DNA from: Terriglobia bacterium
GTDB taxonomy: Bacteria > Acidobacteriota > Terriglobia > Terriglobales > Acidobacteriaceae
Length of the DNA: 64,000 bases
Assembly (NCBI GenBank): GCA_032252755.1
Contig: JAVUPY010000051.1
Coordinates: forward strand, 62,001 to 126,000
Direction: 5' to 3'
In this document: positions 33,709 through 43,793 of the stretch, piece by piece
How the letters are laid out: every line of letters begins with the position of its first letter
Position numbering within the stretch: the first letter of the stretch is position 1
Notes under the pieces: model-generated
Seen by the model: only the letters and a program-made list of their open reading frames with translations
Told to the model about the DNA's origin: nothing
The model's database searches: none
Position numbers and translations under genes: made by a program

Positions 33709-35505
33709 ATGTTGCCAAGAAGCAACCGGTCTTCCATGGCATTACCCGTCTCAAAACGCTGGGCCGTTGCGCCGTTAGGGGCGCTCATCGTATATGTCGC
33801 GGTGACCCTGCTTTACTTTCATAGGGTAACCGGCCCGCCAGCAGTTGAGCCGCCGCAAAACCGGATTCTGGTAGCCTTTGCGGACATTTCCCAGTTCATC
33901 CTGATGCTCGCGCCAGCCATTGTGGCGATCTGGAAATCGGTTCGTTCTCATGGGAGGCCGCGCGTTTTTTGGGTACTGATGGCGGCCGGCTTTGCGACAT
34001 GGGCTACCGCGCAGGCTGGATGGATCTACGTCGAAGTTATTCGTCAGCAGGCGATTCCGGACCCCTTCTGGGCCGATGTCGTGCTCTTTTTCCATTTCGT
34101 GCCCTTCACGGCGGCACTTATTGTCCGGCCACAAGTGCCGGGCGAACTCCGCCGCATGACGTTGTCGGCCATCGACTGGACTATGCTCCTGCTCTGGTGG
34201 CTCTACTTGTACGTTTTCCTCGTCTTCCCATCCCAATTTATCCGGCTTGACATGGCGGCGTATGACACCAGTTATAACGCCCTCTACCTTGCTGAGAACC
34301 TGGTCTGGTTGGGGCTGCTGGCATTCTTGTTTATCAGCACGCGGGACGAGTGGAAACTGACGTTTGGAAGTCTGCTTGGTGCCGGTACTCTGTACATTGT
34401 TTCATCACAAATAATTAACCTGGCCATTCAGAGCGGCACTTATTACTCAGGGAGTCTCTACGATGTCCCGCTGATAAGTGCGATCTTGTGGTACCTGTGG
34501 ACCGTCGTTCGTGGACCCGAAGAGACCTCGGGGAGTGACAACGTCGGCGAAGCTGATACAGCCGACGAACACGCCTGGGTTCCTCGAATCGCGCTCTTTG
34601 CGCTCCTTTCCATTCCGATAATGGCCGCGGTTATGGAATACCGGGTCTCGTCCCATGACTCAATCTTCCGGTTCCGGCTTGTAGTGAGCATGGTCGCCAT
34701 TGTCATGCTCGGGACGCTGGTTTTCGTGAAGCAGTACCTGCTGGATCGCGAGAGAGTTCGGCTGCTTGCAGAGAGCCGCCGCGCATATGCCGATTTGCAG
34801 AGGTTGCAAGCGCAAGTGGTACAGTCGGAGAAATTGGCATCGATTGGCCAGTTGGTCTCCGGAGCGGCCCATGAGATCAATAATCCGCTGACGGCGATTC
34901 TCGGGTATTCCGAGCTGATGGAGACGGACCCCGCGGCCGACGAAACGATCCGAGCCCACGCGACGAAGATCAAGATCCAGGCATTACGTACGAAAAATCT
35001 CGTCGGCAACCTGCTGAAGTTCGCGCGCCAGAGCAAGCCTGAGAGGAAACTCGTTCACCTGAACACGGTCGTCGAAAACGCGCTTAGGCTTCGCGAAATG
35101 GACGAGTTAGGCAAACCGGTTCAATTCGTTCGGCAACTGGCGGCAGAACTGCCCTGGACATGGGGCGACGCGTCACAGCTCGCGGATGTTTGCCTGCAGC
35201 TTCTGGGAAACGCAAAAGACGCCCTTGGAGATCAAGGCGGAACAATTACAGTCAGGACCTATGCGCAGAATGGGTCTGTAATCCTCGAAGTCACCGACAC
35301 AGGGTCCGGGATATCGGAGCCCACCCGAGTGTTCGATCCTTTCTACACGACCAAGGGACTCGGCAAAGGCCCCGGACTCGGCCTCAGCGTGTGTTACGGA
35401 ATCATTGCCGACCACAAAGGCGAGATCACGGCCGAGAATATGCCCGAGGGCGGCGCCCGATTCAGAGTACGTCTTCCGGCGGCACAGAAATCCGCGGTCG
35501 GCTAG
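33709..35505 (+). CDS. Membrane sensor histidine kinase
   Basis: 598 residues if the ATG at 33709 (GGAAG upstream) is used; 33664 and 33736 are alternatives. The first 330 residues hold several transmembrane helices. A linker coiled coil (RRAYADLQRLQAQVVQSEKL) leads to the HisKA box AAHEINNPLTAILGYSEL, whose His is the phosphorylation site. The ATPase domain shows LLGNAKDAL, VTDTGSGI and GPGLGLSV. No PAS domain or adjacent response regulator is seen, so the partner is elsewhere. The signal is unknown. Confidence 0.85.
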   Translation: MLPRSNRSSMALPVSKRWAVAPLGALIVYVAVTLLYFHRVTGPPAVEPPQNRILVAFADISQFILMLAPAIVAIWKSVRSHGRPRVFWVLMAAGFATWATAQAGWIYVEVIRQQAIPDPFWADVVLFFHFVPFTAALIVRPQVPGELRRMTLSAIDWTMLLLWWLYLYVFLVFPSQFIRLDMAAYDTSYNALYLAENLVWLGLLAFLFISTRDEWKLTFGSLLGAGTLYIVSSQIINLAIQSGTYYSGSLYDVPLISAILWYLWTVVRGPEETSGSDNVGEADTADEHAWVPRIALFALLSIPIMAAVMEYRVSSHDSIFRFRLVVSMVAIVMLGTLVFVKQYLLDRERVRLLAESRRAYADLQRLQAQVVQSEKLASIGQLVSGAAHEINNPLTAILGYSELMETDPAADETIRAHATKIKIQALRTKNLVGNLLKFARQSKPERKLVHLNTVVENALRLREMDELGKPVQFVRQLAAELPWTWGDASQLADVCLQLLGNAKDALGDQGGTITVRTYAQNGSVILEVTDTGSGISEPTRVFDPFYTTKGLGKGPGLGLSVCYGIIADHKGEITAENMPEGGARFRVRLPAAQKSAVG

Positions 35506-35577
35506 CCAGGCTCTGCGCAATCGCAGCAGAGCTAGCCCTCCTCTTCGTTGTCCCTGTAACATCAGAATGGACGGCCC

Positions 35578-38016
35578 ATGCCAGACTCTCTTGCACACAG
35601 CAGTGCGCGTGTACTCGAGTACGACCAGTTTCGGAACTGGTTGAGTACTTTCGCGCAATCCGAACTTGGTCGAGGCCGTATCGGGAAGCTTGAGCCCACG
35701 ACTGACCGCGAGTGGATCGCGAATCAGCATCAGCTGACGGCGGAGATACGGTCCTACCTCCGGGCTGGCGGCCATTTTGATTTTGCCAGTCTGGTCGATC
35801 CCGGAGAAATTCTGGACAAAGCGCGAATCCAAGGCGTCGCGCTGGAAATCCCCGAAATTCGTAGCATCCTCTTCGCTGCCGGCAGGGCCGCCGAGTGGCG
35901 GGAAATCGTACTGCATCCACCCACGCAACTGAAGGCAGAGTGGCCGGCTGTGAGGGAACTCTCGGCGCGGCTGGCGGACTTCACCGAATTGCTGCGGTAC
36001 TTTGGCAACAAACTATTGCCGGATGGATCGCTGGACGACCGCGCTTCGCCGGAGTTCGCGCGCATTCGGCGTGAAACCGAAAAGCAGCGCCGCCACATCC
36101 AGCACACGCTCGAGGGTTACCTGCGCCGGCTCGCCGAAGGCGGGGCGGTGCAGGACGAACTCATCACCATTCGCGGCGAACGCTTCGTCATTCCTGTGAA
36201 AATCGAACAGAAGCGACGTGTTCCCGGCGTAATTCATGGAACCAGCTCGTCCGGCCAGACAGTTTTCGTCGAGCCGATGGAGACCATCGAGCAGAACAAC
36301 GACCTGGTGCGGCTGCTCGAAGAAGAACAGGCGGAGATACATCGCATTCTTGCCGAGATGACGGCTCGGCTAGGGCAGAGTGCACCGGCCATTGCCGAAG
36401 CCGTCGACGTTCTGGCCGAACTCGAGTTGCAGTTTGCGAAGGCTCATTTTGCCGAACAATACGACTGCGCCGCGCTGACTGTTCTCGATCGCGGCGCCTC
36501 AGACGTGATGGCTTTGCGGAATGCCCGGCATCCCCTGCTCGAGCGGAACCTGCGAGCGAAGGGCGGCAAAGTTGTGCCGATGACGCTGGAGATGGACCGC
36601 GATCACCGCCAGTTGATCATCAGCGGCCCCAACACGGGTGGAAAGACCGTTTCACTGAAGACTGTCGGTCTGCTGGTGCTGATGGGGCAGGCCGGGGTGC
36701 CGGTCCCCGCCGATCGCGCCGAGTTCCCGATCTTCGACAACGTGCTGGCAGATATCGGCGATTACCAATCGATCGAGCAGAACCTGTCTACGTTCTCGGC
36801 TCATGTCACCAATATTGATTTCATCTCGCATACGGCGACGGAGCAGTCGCTGGTGCTGCTCGACGAGCTAGGTTCGGCTACCGATCCCGAAGAAGGCGCG
36901 GCGCTTGCCGTGGCTATTGCCGACTTTTTCCGGCGGGCGCAATGCGTAACAATCATTTCGACTCACCACACGTCTCTCAAGGTCTATGCGGCGAACACGC
37001 ATGGCGTATTGAACGCCGCTGTCGGATTCGATGAGCGCACGCTTGCGCCGACGTACGAGCTTCGCGTGGGGGTCCCCGGCGCATCGGCAGGTATCAACGT
37101 CGCTCAGCATATTGGGCTGAATCAGCAGATTGTCACCGAAGCCCGCGCCCGGCTTAGCTCTCAGACTCAGGATGTCGCGCGGTTTCTCGATAATCTGCAC
37201 GCTCGTTTGCGCGAACTTGAGTCGGAACGCCAGCGCATCCAGGTCCGCGAGGAGCAACTCGCGAGAGAACAGAAGCGGCTCGAAACTGAAGGGTTGAAAG
37301 AGCAGCGAGATAAGGTTCGCGACCTGGAGAAGAAGCTGGAAAGCCTGATTCGCGACTTCGAGTACCACGCGCGCGAAGCCGTGAATGCAATCCAGGACCG
37401 TGCCGCCGCTCAGAAGCTGTCCAAAGAAGCAGAGCGCCGAATCGCACGCGCACGCCGCGAATTCCGTGAGCAGTTCAACCAGGCTGTGGTGGCGCACAGC
37501 AGCGGAGCCGATCAGGGCGACAGCGCCGCCCAGCCACACGTGGTTCAGCGCGTACAGGAAGGGGACACGGTTCAACTGAAATCACTGGGCCGGGCCGGTC
37601 GCGTCACGCGCAAACTGGACGATCAGGCGATTGAAGTGGAGGTTGGCATGATGAAGATGCGAGTGCCGCTCGACGATGTCGCCCAGGTCATCGGCCGCGC
37701 CGCTGACAATCCGGTGCAGGCGGCCCGAGCCCGAGGAATCAACGTCACGCTGCGCGAGGAACCGACGTCCGCGCCGTCGGAGATCAACGTGATCGGCTTC
37801 ACCGTGGATGACGCGACGCGGGAGGTGGAGAAGTTTATCGACCGCGCGTTCCTCGCCGGCATGTCGCGCGTACGCATCGTTCACGGGTCAGGGATGGGAA
37901 TTCTAAGGAAAGCGCTTCGGCAATACCTGAATTCGAATCCGCAAGTTGCAAGTGTTACCGAGCCGCCGCAGAAGGAAGGCGGGGCCGGAGCAACCGTGGT
38001 TGAGCTGAAAGTTTAG
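35578..38016 (+). CDS. mutS2: Endonuclease MutS2 with Smr domain
   Basis: 812 residues. The ATPase core has SGPNTGGKTVSLKTVG (Walker A) and LVLLDELGSATDPEEG (Walker B). A long coiled coil at about 540-640 follows, then a KOW-like stretch, and the C-terminal Smr nuclease domain (VRIVHGSGMGILRKALR) at about 740-812. In bacteria MutS2 limits recombination and rescues collided ribosomes. Its stop overlaps the 3' end of the convergent glycosyltransferase gene by a few bases. Confidence 0.93.
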   Translation: MPDSLAHSSARVLEYDQFRNWLSTFAQSELGRGRIGKLEPTTDREWIANQHQLTAEIRSYLRAGGHFDFASLVDPGEILDKARIQGVALEIPEIRSILFAAGRAAEWREIVLHPPTQLKAEWPAVRELSARLADFTELLRYFGNKLLPDGSLDDRASPEFARIRRETEKQRRHIQHTLEGYLRRLAEGGAVQDELITIRGERFVIPVKIEQKRRVPGVIHGTSSSGQTVFVEPMETIEQNNDLVRLLEEEQAEIHRILAEMTARLGQSAPAIAEAVDVLAELELQFAKAHFAEQYDCAALTVLDRGASDVMALRNARHPLLERNLRAKGGKVVPMTLEMDRDHRQLIISGPNTGGKTVSLKTVGLLVLMGQAGVPVPADRAEFPIFDNVLADIGDYQSIEQNLSTFSAHVTNIDFISHTATEQSLVLLDELGSATDPEEGAALAVAIADFFRRAQCVTIISTHHTSLKVYAANTHGVLNAAVGFDERTLAPTYELRVGVPGASAGINVAQHIGLNQQIVTEARARLSSQTQDVARFLDNLHARLRELESERQRIQVREEQLAREQKRLETEGLKEQRDKVRDLEKKLESLIRDFEYHAREAVNAIQDRAAAQKLSKEAERRIARARREFREQFNQAVVAHSSGADQGDSAAQPHVVQRVQEGDTVQLKSLGRAGRVTRKLDDQAIEVEVGMMKMRVPLDDVAQVIGRAADNPVQAARARGINVTLREEPTSAPSEINVIGFTVDDATREVEKFIDRAFLAGMSRVRIVHGSGMGILRKALRQYLNSNPQVASVTEPPQKEGGAGATVVELKV

Positions 38017-39185
38017 GTAGCGTCAACATTGCCAGGAAGCGCTTGCGGGGCTTTCTTGCGCACAACGTCTTCATAGACTTCTATCATTCTCTTCACCGAC
38101 GTTTCCCACGAAAATTTCTCCGCCTGTGCAAGCCCGGCAGTTTTCATCTTCTCGCGCAATGGCTGATCCGTCAGAACACGGAACATCGCGCGGCTGATTT
38201 CAAACACATTCTCCGGATTGACCAGCACCGCAGCCTTGCCGACGACCTCAGGCAGCGACGACGTGTTGCTCGCGACGACCGGGGTGCCGTGCGCCATCGC
38301 CTCGAGCGGTGGCAGCCCGAAGCCTTCGTACAGAGAAGGGAAAATGAAAACCTTGGCGGTGTCGTAGAAGATACGAAGGACCTCGATAGGGACGAAGCCC
38401 AGGAAGCGCACATCGTACTGAACGGCACTCTTGATTACGGCACGGCGGAGGTCGGGATGTTTTGAAACCTCGTCGCCGATGATGATCAGCTTGAGATCAT
38501 CCAGGCGGCCTTCTTTGGCGAGTTCCGTCTTTAACGCGGAAAACGCTTCGATGATGCGGACCACGTTCTTATGCGGAGAGATGCGGCCCGAATAGAGAAT
38601 GAACGGGTAGTGAACCTGGTAGCGCTCGGCGATCAGTTCTTTGTCGGCGTCGTTCGTCGGACCCAGGCGAAAGCGTTCGTCGAGAGCGTTGTATACAACT
38701 TCGATCTTTTTCTCCGGTACCTGGAAGAGCCGTGCGACATCCTGTTTCGTGAAGTTCGACACCGCAAAAATGCGTGCCGCATGATGGAGAGCGAACCGCG
38801 TGAGCCGGTAGTGCACGTGCTGGCTGAAGTTGGAATGGCCCTTCACTCGGTAAAGATAGTCGAGCACATCGTGCACAGTCATCACGTAGGGGCATGATGT
38901 GGGTCGCGGTCGCCAGAATGTATGTGGAATGTGGACGAGATCGCAATGCAGCCGGCCGACAATGTTCCGCAACTGGAGATAACTCCGAAGCCCAATCGGT
39001 TCTTCGCTGAAACGTATCGAGTGGAAATTTCCCGGCAGGTCACCGAACTCGCGCAGCCTGTCCGCCATACCGATCAGAAAATATTGGTTCTCTGAGTCGA
39101 GTTTGCCAAGAGTGCGGACAACGTTGCGGATGTATGTTGCGATACCGAAATCCGCCATGCGCCGAATATCGAGAGCGATTCTCAC
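38013..39185 (-). CDS. Glycosyltransferase family 4 protein
   Basis: 390 residues in a GT-B fold. The first half has [20 protein letters not shown] and [11 protein letters not shown]. The donor-binding half has [33 protein letters not shown] and [20 protein letters not shown] with the retaining-enzyme Glu pattern. It likely transfers a sugar from a nucleotide donor in surface-polysaccharide synthesis. It stands alone among housekeeping genes. Confidence 0.88.
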   Translation of the reverse strand: MRIALDIRRMADFGIATYIRNVVRTLGKLDSENQYFLIGMADRLREFGDLPGNFHSIRFSEEPIGLRSYLQLRNIVGRLHCDLVHIPHTFWRPRPTSCPYVMTVHDVLDYLYRVKGHSNFSQHVHYRLTRFALHHAARIFAVSNFTKQDVARLFQVPEKKIEVVYNALDERFRLGPTNDADKELIAERYQVHYPFILYSGRISPHKNVVRIIEAFSALKTELAKEGRLDDLKLIIIGDEVSKHPDLRRAVIKSAVQYDVRFLGFVPIEVLRIFYDTAKVFIFPSLYEGFGLPPLEAMAHGTPVVASNTSSLPEVVGKAAVLVNPENVFEISRAMFRVLTDQPLREKMKTAGLAQAEKFSWETSVKRMIEVYEDVVRKKAPQALPGNVDAT

Positions 39186-39217
39186 CGCGGATAGTGTATC
39201 CCGTCAGGTATGGAAAA

Positions 39218-40390
39218 TCAGTGTTCTGCTGGAAACGGCTTGAACGCGTTGTGTCGACGCAAAATTTCAAGCGTTCGGTCGATAGGAAGTGCCTCGACCG
39301 TATGCCCGTTGCCCTTGACCGTGGTCGCCCGGAAGAGCGAATTATAGACCGCTTCCTCCGTGGCTTCGATTACCGCTAGAAACAGCGGTGACATTTGGTC
39401 ATTCGTTACCAGCGTGGCCGGGCTGGAGAGATCCATCGTGGAAAACGCAATGGCGTAATCGCCGCTCCCGTTCGATCCCCCGGCGCCGGTCCGGCCGAGT
39501 CCAAGCATAGCCCGCGCCGCCATGCGTTTCAGGTTGCGAGAGTCCACGGGGGCATCGGTAGCGATAATGACCATTACGGAGCCGTTCGCATTATCGCTGG
39601 GGGTGGACCCCTTGCTGGACTTCTGTGGCTCCAAAACATTGCTGAATTCATATCGGCCGAGTTCGCGTCCGACCGGAGCACCGTTAATCGTCAGGACGCC
39701 GGCGTAGTTCGTCTGCACCAGCACGCCGATCGTGTAACCGCTGAGCTCTTTCGGCAGTTTTCGCGACGAGGTCCCAATCCCGCCCTTCCATCCGAACGCC
39801 ACCGTACCAGTACCCGCCCCAACGGATCCTTCTTCGACTGGACCGCTTTTCGCGTTCTTGATTGCGGCAAAAACCTCGTCTCGACCGACCGGCCGCGAGC
39901 GAATGTCGTTCAGGTATCCGTCATTGGTTTCGCCCACCACGGGGTTCATCGAGCGCACCTCGCGGTTGTACGGCAGGGCGAGCATGAAGTCGAGCAGCGC
40001 ATCGGCAACGCGCGGCACGTTCAGCGTCGAGGTCAGCAGGATGGGTGTTTCGATCTCGCCGAGTTCCTCGATCTGCGTAGAGCCCATCAGCTTCCCATAG
40101 GCGTTTCCAACGAAAACCGCCGCTGGCAGGCGATGCATCGTCCAGTTCGGGTCGTTGCGCACCATCACCTCGGGGACAATCGCCGTCACGCCGGTTCGGA
40201 TATTGTCGCCACGAATCAGCGTGCTCTGCCCGACCAGCACTCCGGACACATCCGTAATCGCATTCAGAGGACCTGTCGGGAAAATACCGACCTCGATCCC
40301 GAGATCTCGGGCCCGCGGCCTTGGCGTGGAGTCCTGGGCGGAAGAGGAAATGCACAAGCCGATGAGGCAAAGCAAAAGTATGCGGCGCAT
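39218..40390 (-). CDS. Secreted P1-family peptidase (DmpA/BapA-like aminopeptidase)
   Basis: About 390 residues from the ATG at 40390; a GTG at 40402 adds four. A signal peptide (LLLCLIGLCISSSAQDS) directs export. GAGTGTVAFGWKGGIGTSSR and the later NGSVMVIIATDAPVDSRNLK are DmpA-type blocks. The Gly-Ser in the second is the expected autocleavage point that frees the nucleophilic Ser. Family members are aminopeptidases acting on D-, L- or beta-amino acyl peptides; which one applies is unknown. Confidence 0.85.
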   Translation of the reverse strand: MRRILLLCLIGLCISSSAQDSTPRPRARDLGIEVGIFPTGPLNAITDVSGVLVGQSTLIRGDNIRTGVTAIVPEVMVRNDPNWTMHRLPAAVFVGNAYGKLMGSTQIEELGEIETPILLTSTLNVPRVADALLDFMLALPYNREVRSMNPVVGETNDGYLNDIRSRPVGRDEVFAAIKNAKSGPVEEGSVGAGTGTVAFGWKGGIGTSSRKLPKELSGYTIGVLVQTNYAGVLTINGAPVGRELGRYEFSNVLEPQKSSKGSTPSDNANGSVMVIIATDAPVDSRNLKRMAARAMLGLGRTGAGGSNGSGDYAIAFSTMDLSSPATLVTNDQMSPLFLAVIEATEEAVYNSLFRATTVKGNGHTVEALPIDRTLEILRRHNAFKPFPAEH

Positions 40391-40434
40391 GATGCGCCGC
40401 ACAATATCAGATATTCAGGTTTCAGACGAGCCGC

Positions 40435-41724
40435 TTACGCCGTCACCATCTCGGCATGGCGCTGCCGACGAGTTGCATAAAGCGGGAACTGCTCGCAAAG
40501 CTCAAGCACCTCGCGGCGAATCTTTTGCAGCACCGCCGGCTCGTTCCGATGGTTGAGAGCCTGCGTGATCCAGTGGCCGATCTGCTTCATCTCGGCCTCC
40601 TTCATCCCTCGCGTCGTAAGCGCGGGCGTTCCGATGCGGATGCCGCTCGGTTTCAGCGGCGGATTCGTGTCGAACGGAATCGCATTCTTGTTGACCGTGA
40701 TCCCGGCTTCGCCAAGCGCCTTCTCCGCCTCACTGCCTAACATTCCCTTGCTGAAGACGTCGATCAGCATCAGGTGCGTATCGGTGCCGCCGGAGATAAC
40801 GCGATAGCCATCGTCGGCCATGGTCTGCGCCAGTATCTTCGCGTTGCTTACGATCTGCGCCGCATATTCCTTGAACGAGGGCTGCAGCGCCTCCTTGAAG
40901 CAAACGGCCTTTGCCGCCATGATATGCACCAGCGGGCCGCCCTGGCAGCCCGGGAATACGCTCTTGTCCACCGCGGCCGCGTGTTCCGCTTTGCAGAGAA
41001 TCATGCCCGCCCGCGGCCCGCGCAGCGTCTTGTGGGTCGTGGTAGTGACGATGTGAGCGTGTGGTACCGGCGAAGGATGAACGCCACCCGCAACGAGCCC
41101 GGCAAAATGCGCCATGTCGACGAGGTAGAACGCGCCGACCTTGTCAGCGATCTGCCGCATTCGGGCAAAATCGATGATGCGCGGATAGGCCGACCCGCCG
41201 CCGATGATCATCTTCGGACGCTCGCGCTCGGCGACCTTCTCCAACTCATCGTAGTCAATCGTCTCGGTGTCGCGGGAGACGCCGTACGAAACGATCTTGT
41301 AGGTCTTGCCAGAAAAACTCAGCTTGTGGCCGTGCGTCAGGTGGCCGCCGTGCGCGAGGTCGAGTCCCATGACGACATCGCCCGGCTGGATGATCGCCGC
41401 ATACGCGGCCATGTTTGCTGATGATCCCGAGTGCGGCTGCACGTTGGCGTGTTCCGCGCCGAATAGCTGTTTCGCGCGGTCGCGAGCCAGGTTCTCGACG
41501 ATGTCGGTGAATTCACAGCCCCCGTAATAGCGTTTGCCCGGATAACCTTCGGCGTACTTGTTGGTAAACACGGAGCCCGCCGCTTCCAGCACAGCCTCGC
41601 TAACGAAATTCTCGGACGCGATCAGTTCCAGGCCTTCATGTTGCCGCAGTTCTTCACTGCGAATCGCCTTCGCAATCTCCGGGTCCGATGCGCTCAAGGG
41701 GCGCTCCATCCATTCATTATTCAT
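40435..41724 (-). CDS. glyA: Serine hydroxymethyltransferase
   Basis: About 429 residues from the ATG at 41724; in-frame sequence 36 bases upstream lacks the family match. [24 protein letters not shown] and [11 protein letters not shown] mark the N-terminal half. [16 protein letters not shown] holds the PLP lysine. It interconverts serine and glycine with tetrahydrofolate. It follows rpiB and a GNAT gene on the same strand, a common bacterial arrangement for rpiB and glyA. Confidence 0.94.
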   Translation of the reverse strand: MNNEWMERPLSASDPEIAKAIRSEELRQHEGLELIASENFVSEAVLEAAGSVFTNKYAEGYPGKRYYGGCEFTDIVENLARDRAKQLFGAEHANVQPHSGSSANMAAYAAIIQPGDVVMGLDLAHGGHLTHGHKLSFSGKTYKIVSYGVSRDTETIDYDELEKVAERERPKMIIGGGSAYPRIIDFARMRQIADKVGAFYLVDMAHFAGLVAGGVHPSPVPHAHIVTTTTHKTLRGPRAGMILCKAEHAAAVDKSVFPGCQGGPLVHIMAAKAVCFKEALQPSFKEYAAQIVSNAKILAQTMADDGYRVISGGTDTHLMLIDVFSKGMLGSEAEKALGEAGITVNKNAIPFDTNPPLKPSGIRIGTPALTTRGMKEAEMKQIGHWITQALNHRNEPAVLQKIRREVLELCEQFPLYATRRQRHAEMVTA

Positions 41725-41756
41725 GACACGTCCGTTTCCGGCCAAGCCAGGCCATC

Positions 41757-42236
41757 TCACTTGTAAGCGTCTTTATTTATAAGTTCCAGGTACGCGGCCG
41801 GCCTCTGTACCGACATGAAGCCCATCTGGCGGTAAAGTCCGTGAGCCTCCGCCGTAACAATGCACTTGCGTTGCAAGTTCACAAGTTCAGGACACGCGAG
41901 AATCGTCGAAATCAACCACTTTCCGAGTCCGCGGCCTCGGTGAGACTCGGTGATGAAGAAATCGCCGATATACGCGAAGGTAACGAAATCGGTGATCACG
42001 CGCGAGAAACCCACCTGCGTCTCGCCATCGTACACGCCAAAGCAGAACGAAGTTTGGATCGACCGTTCGACCTTGTCTCGTGAAATTCCCTCGGACCAGG
42101 GGCAGTGCGTAAGGGAGCGGTGGATGAAATCGATATCGAGTCGTTTGCGGTCGGTGCTGATCGTGTGGCCATCGCGGGTGAACTCGTGGAAGGGAGTATC
42201 AAGGTGTGCGATAACGGCTGTATTTGTGTCAGTCAT
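41757..42236 (-). CDS. GNAT-family N-acetyltransferase
   Basis: 159 residues. [20 protein letters not shown] is the acetyl-CoA pyrophosphate-binding motif A, and [20 protein letters not shown] the C-terminal motif. The start overlaps the rpiB stop by ATGA. The substrate is unknown. Confidence 0.88.
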   Translation of the reverse strand: MTDTNTAVIAHLDTPFHEFTRDGHTISTDRKRLDIDFIHRSLTHCPWSEGISRDKVERSIQTSFCFGVYDGETQVGFSRVITDFVTFAYIGDFFITESHRGRGLGKWLISTILACPELVNLQRKCIVTAEAHGLYRQMGFMSVQRPAAYLELINKDAYK

Positions 42237-42682
42237 GGGTGGTTCCGTTGCTCAATATTCATAATCTTGTCGACTCGGCGCTGGTGGCGTCCCCCAGCGA
42301 ACGGGGTGTGCAGCCATTTGTCGACGACTTTTAAGGCCATGAGTTCGTCGAGAACGCGTGCCCCCAGCGTCAGGACATTCGCATCGTTGTGCTCGCGCGC
42401 CATTTCGGCTTCGAACTCGGTGGAGACATTGGCCGCCCGAATACCATGAACCTTGTTGGCGGCCATCGACATGCCAATCCCGGTGCCGCAAACCAGGATG
42501 CCGAGATCGACGCGCTTCTGGACTACATCTTCGCCAACCAGGCGGGCAAAATCGGGGTAGTCCACCGAATCGCCCGAGTTTGTGCCCTCGTCCTGAACCT
42601 GAATTCCGCTCGAAAGCAAGTGCTGCTTGATCTTTTCTTTCAGTTCGAAGCCGGCGTGGTCGGCGCCCAGGGCGATCTTCAT
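42233..42682 (-). CDS. rpiB: Ribose 5-phosphate isomerase B
   Basis: 149 residues from the ATG at 42682 (MKIALGADHAGFELK). VDYPDFA, GILVCGTGIGMSMAANKVHG with its active-site Cys, and AREHNDANVLTLGARV are all standard RpiB motifs. It isomerises ribose 5-phosphate and ribulose 5-phosphate. First gene of a unit with GNAT and glyA. Confidence 0.93.
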   Translation of the reverse strand: MKIALGADHAGFELKEKIKQHLLSSGIQVQDEGTNSGDSVDYPDFARLVGEDVVQKRVDLGILVCGTGIGMSMAANKVHGIRAANVSTEFEAEMAREHNDANVLTLGARVLDELMALKVVDKWLHTPFAGGRHQRRVDKIMNIEQRNHP

Positions 42683-42819
42683 AAAACACAATTTTAGCAT
42701 TCGGGACGGAGACCTCGTTACTGGTTACGGTAGGTCAAGACCGCCAGTCTGTTGTAAGCAGTTGCTATTCAGCCGATAATCGATTCGCACCAAGCCCTAT
42801 CGTCTGCCGAGGAGCGCCC

Positions 42820-43617
42820 ATGGCGTCTGCGGAAACAACTATCGCGGGAAAGAGTTACAAGTTCATCAAGTTCGAACTGTCTTCATTCGTGGCGCGCATC
42901 ACGCTGAACCACCCGCAGTACAATGTGCTGACCGTGCCCATGATGACGGAACTCGCCACCGCCATCGAGAGCCTCGACGGCCGCGGCGACATCAAGTGCA
43001 TCGTGCTCGACTCCTCGCAGAAATACTTCTCCGCCGGAATCTCCGTCGAGGACTCGAAGCCCGACCGCGTCTTCCAGACGCTGGACGCATTCAACCACGT
43101 TTTCCAGTCAATCCTGGAAGTCTCGAAGCCACTGATTGTGGTCGTTAACGGGCAGGCGGTCGGTGCCGGCTCCGAACTGGTCGCTTTCGGAGACATGGTG
43201 ATCGCGACTCCGAATGCCCGCTTTGCTCAGCCGGAAGTCAAGATGGGAACGTTCCCGCCATTCGCGGCGATCATGCTGCCGCAACTCATCGGCCCGAAGA
43301 AGACCTACGAACTGATTCTCACCGGGCAGCAGTTGTCGGCGCAGGAAGCGCTCGAACTCGGATTCGTGAACCGCGTCGTTCCCGAGGCTGACCTCACCAA
43401 GATCGTGAACGAAATCCTGGCACGCATCGGCGAGTTTAGCGGGCCGGTGCTCGAGATGACGAAGAAAGTAATTGGCGGCTGCCTGGGACTTCCACTGCGC
43501 GACGCCATCAAGAAATCGCACGACATCTATCTCAACCAGCTAATGGCATTGGAAGATGCGCAGGAAGGTCTGCGCGCTCTGTTGGAAAAACGCAAACCGA
43601 GTTGGAAGAACAAATAG
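42820..43617 (+). CDS. Enoyl-CoA hydratase/isomerase family protein
   Basis: 265 residues of crotonase fold. KYFSAGISVEDSKP and the oxyanion-hole stretch VNGQAVGAGSELVAFGDMVI are clear; the second half has QPEVKMGTFPPFAAIMLPQL. The Glu at the usual hydratase site is replaced or shifted (MGTFPP), so it may act as a dienoyl-CoA hydratase or isomerase. It is not part of an obvious beta-oxidation operon. Confidence 0.82.
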   Translation: MASAETTIAGKSYKFIKFELSSFVARITLNHPQYNVLTVPMMTELATAIESLDGRGDIKCIVLDSSQKYFSAGISVEDSKPDRVFQTLDAFNHVFQSILEVSKPLIVVVNGQAVGAGSELVAFGDMVIATPNARFAQPEVKMGTFPPFAAIMLPQLIGPKKTYELILTGQQLSAQEALELGFVNRVVPEADLTKIVNEILARIGEFSGPVLEMTKKVIGGCLGLPLRDAIKKSHDIYLNQLMALEDAQEGLRALLEKRKPSWKNK

Positions 43618-43646
43618 CTGAGTCAGCAGCGGTGACAAGTAAAAAC

Positions 43647-43672
43647 GGGCACGCTTTATGCGTGCCCTTGTT
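43647..43672 (+). terminator. Likely terminator after the enoyl-CoA hydratase gene
   Basis: Perfect 8-bp stem gggcacgc / gcgtgccc with a 5-nt loop. The T tract after it is short (ttgttg), so strength is uncertain. Confidence 0.6.
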
Positions 43673-43793
43673 GCTCTCTGGGGGGAGGAAACAATAAGAA
43701 TAATGTAGTCAGGGTTCTATTCCGAATCCAGAGAAATCGTGAGTTGCAGCAGGATTTTTGCGGGCACAAACGTGCCTGTAAAAATGTGCACTG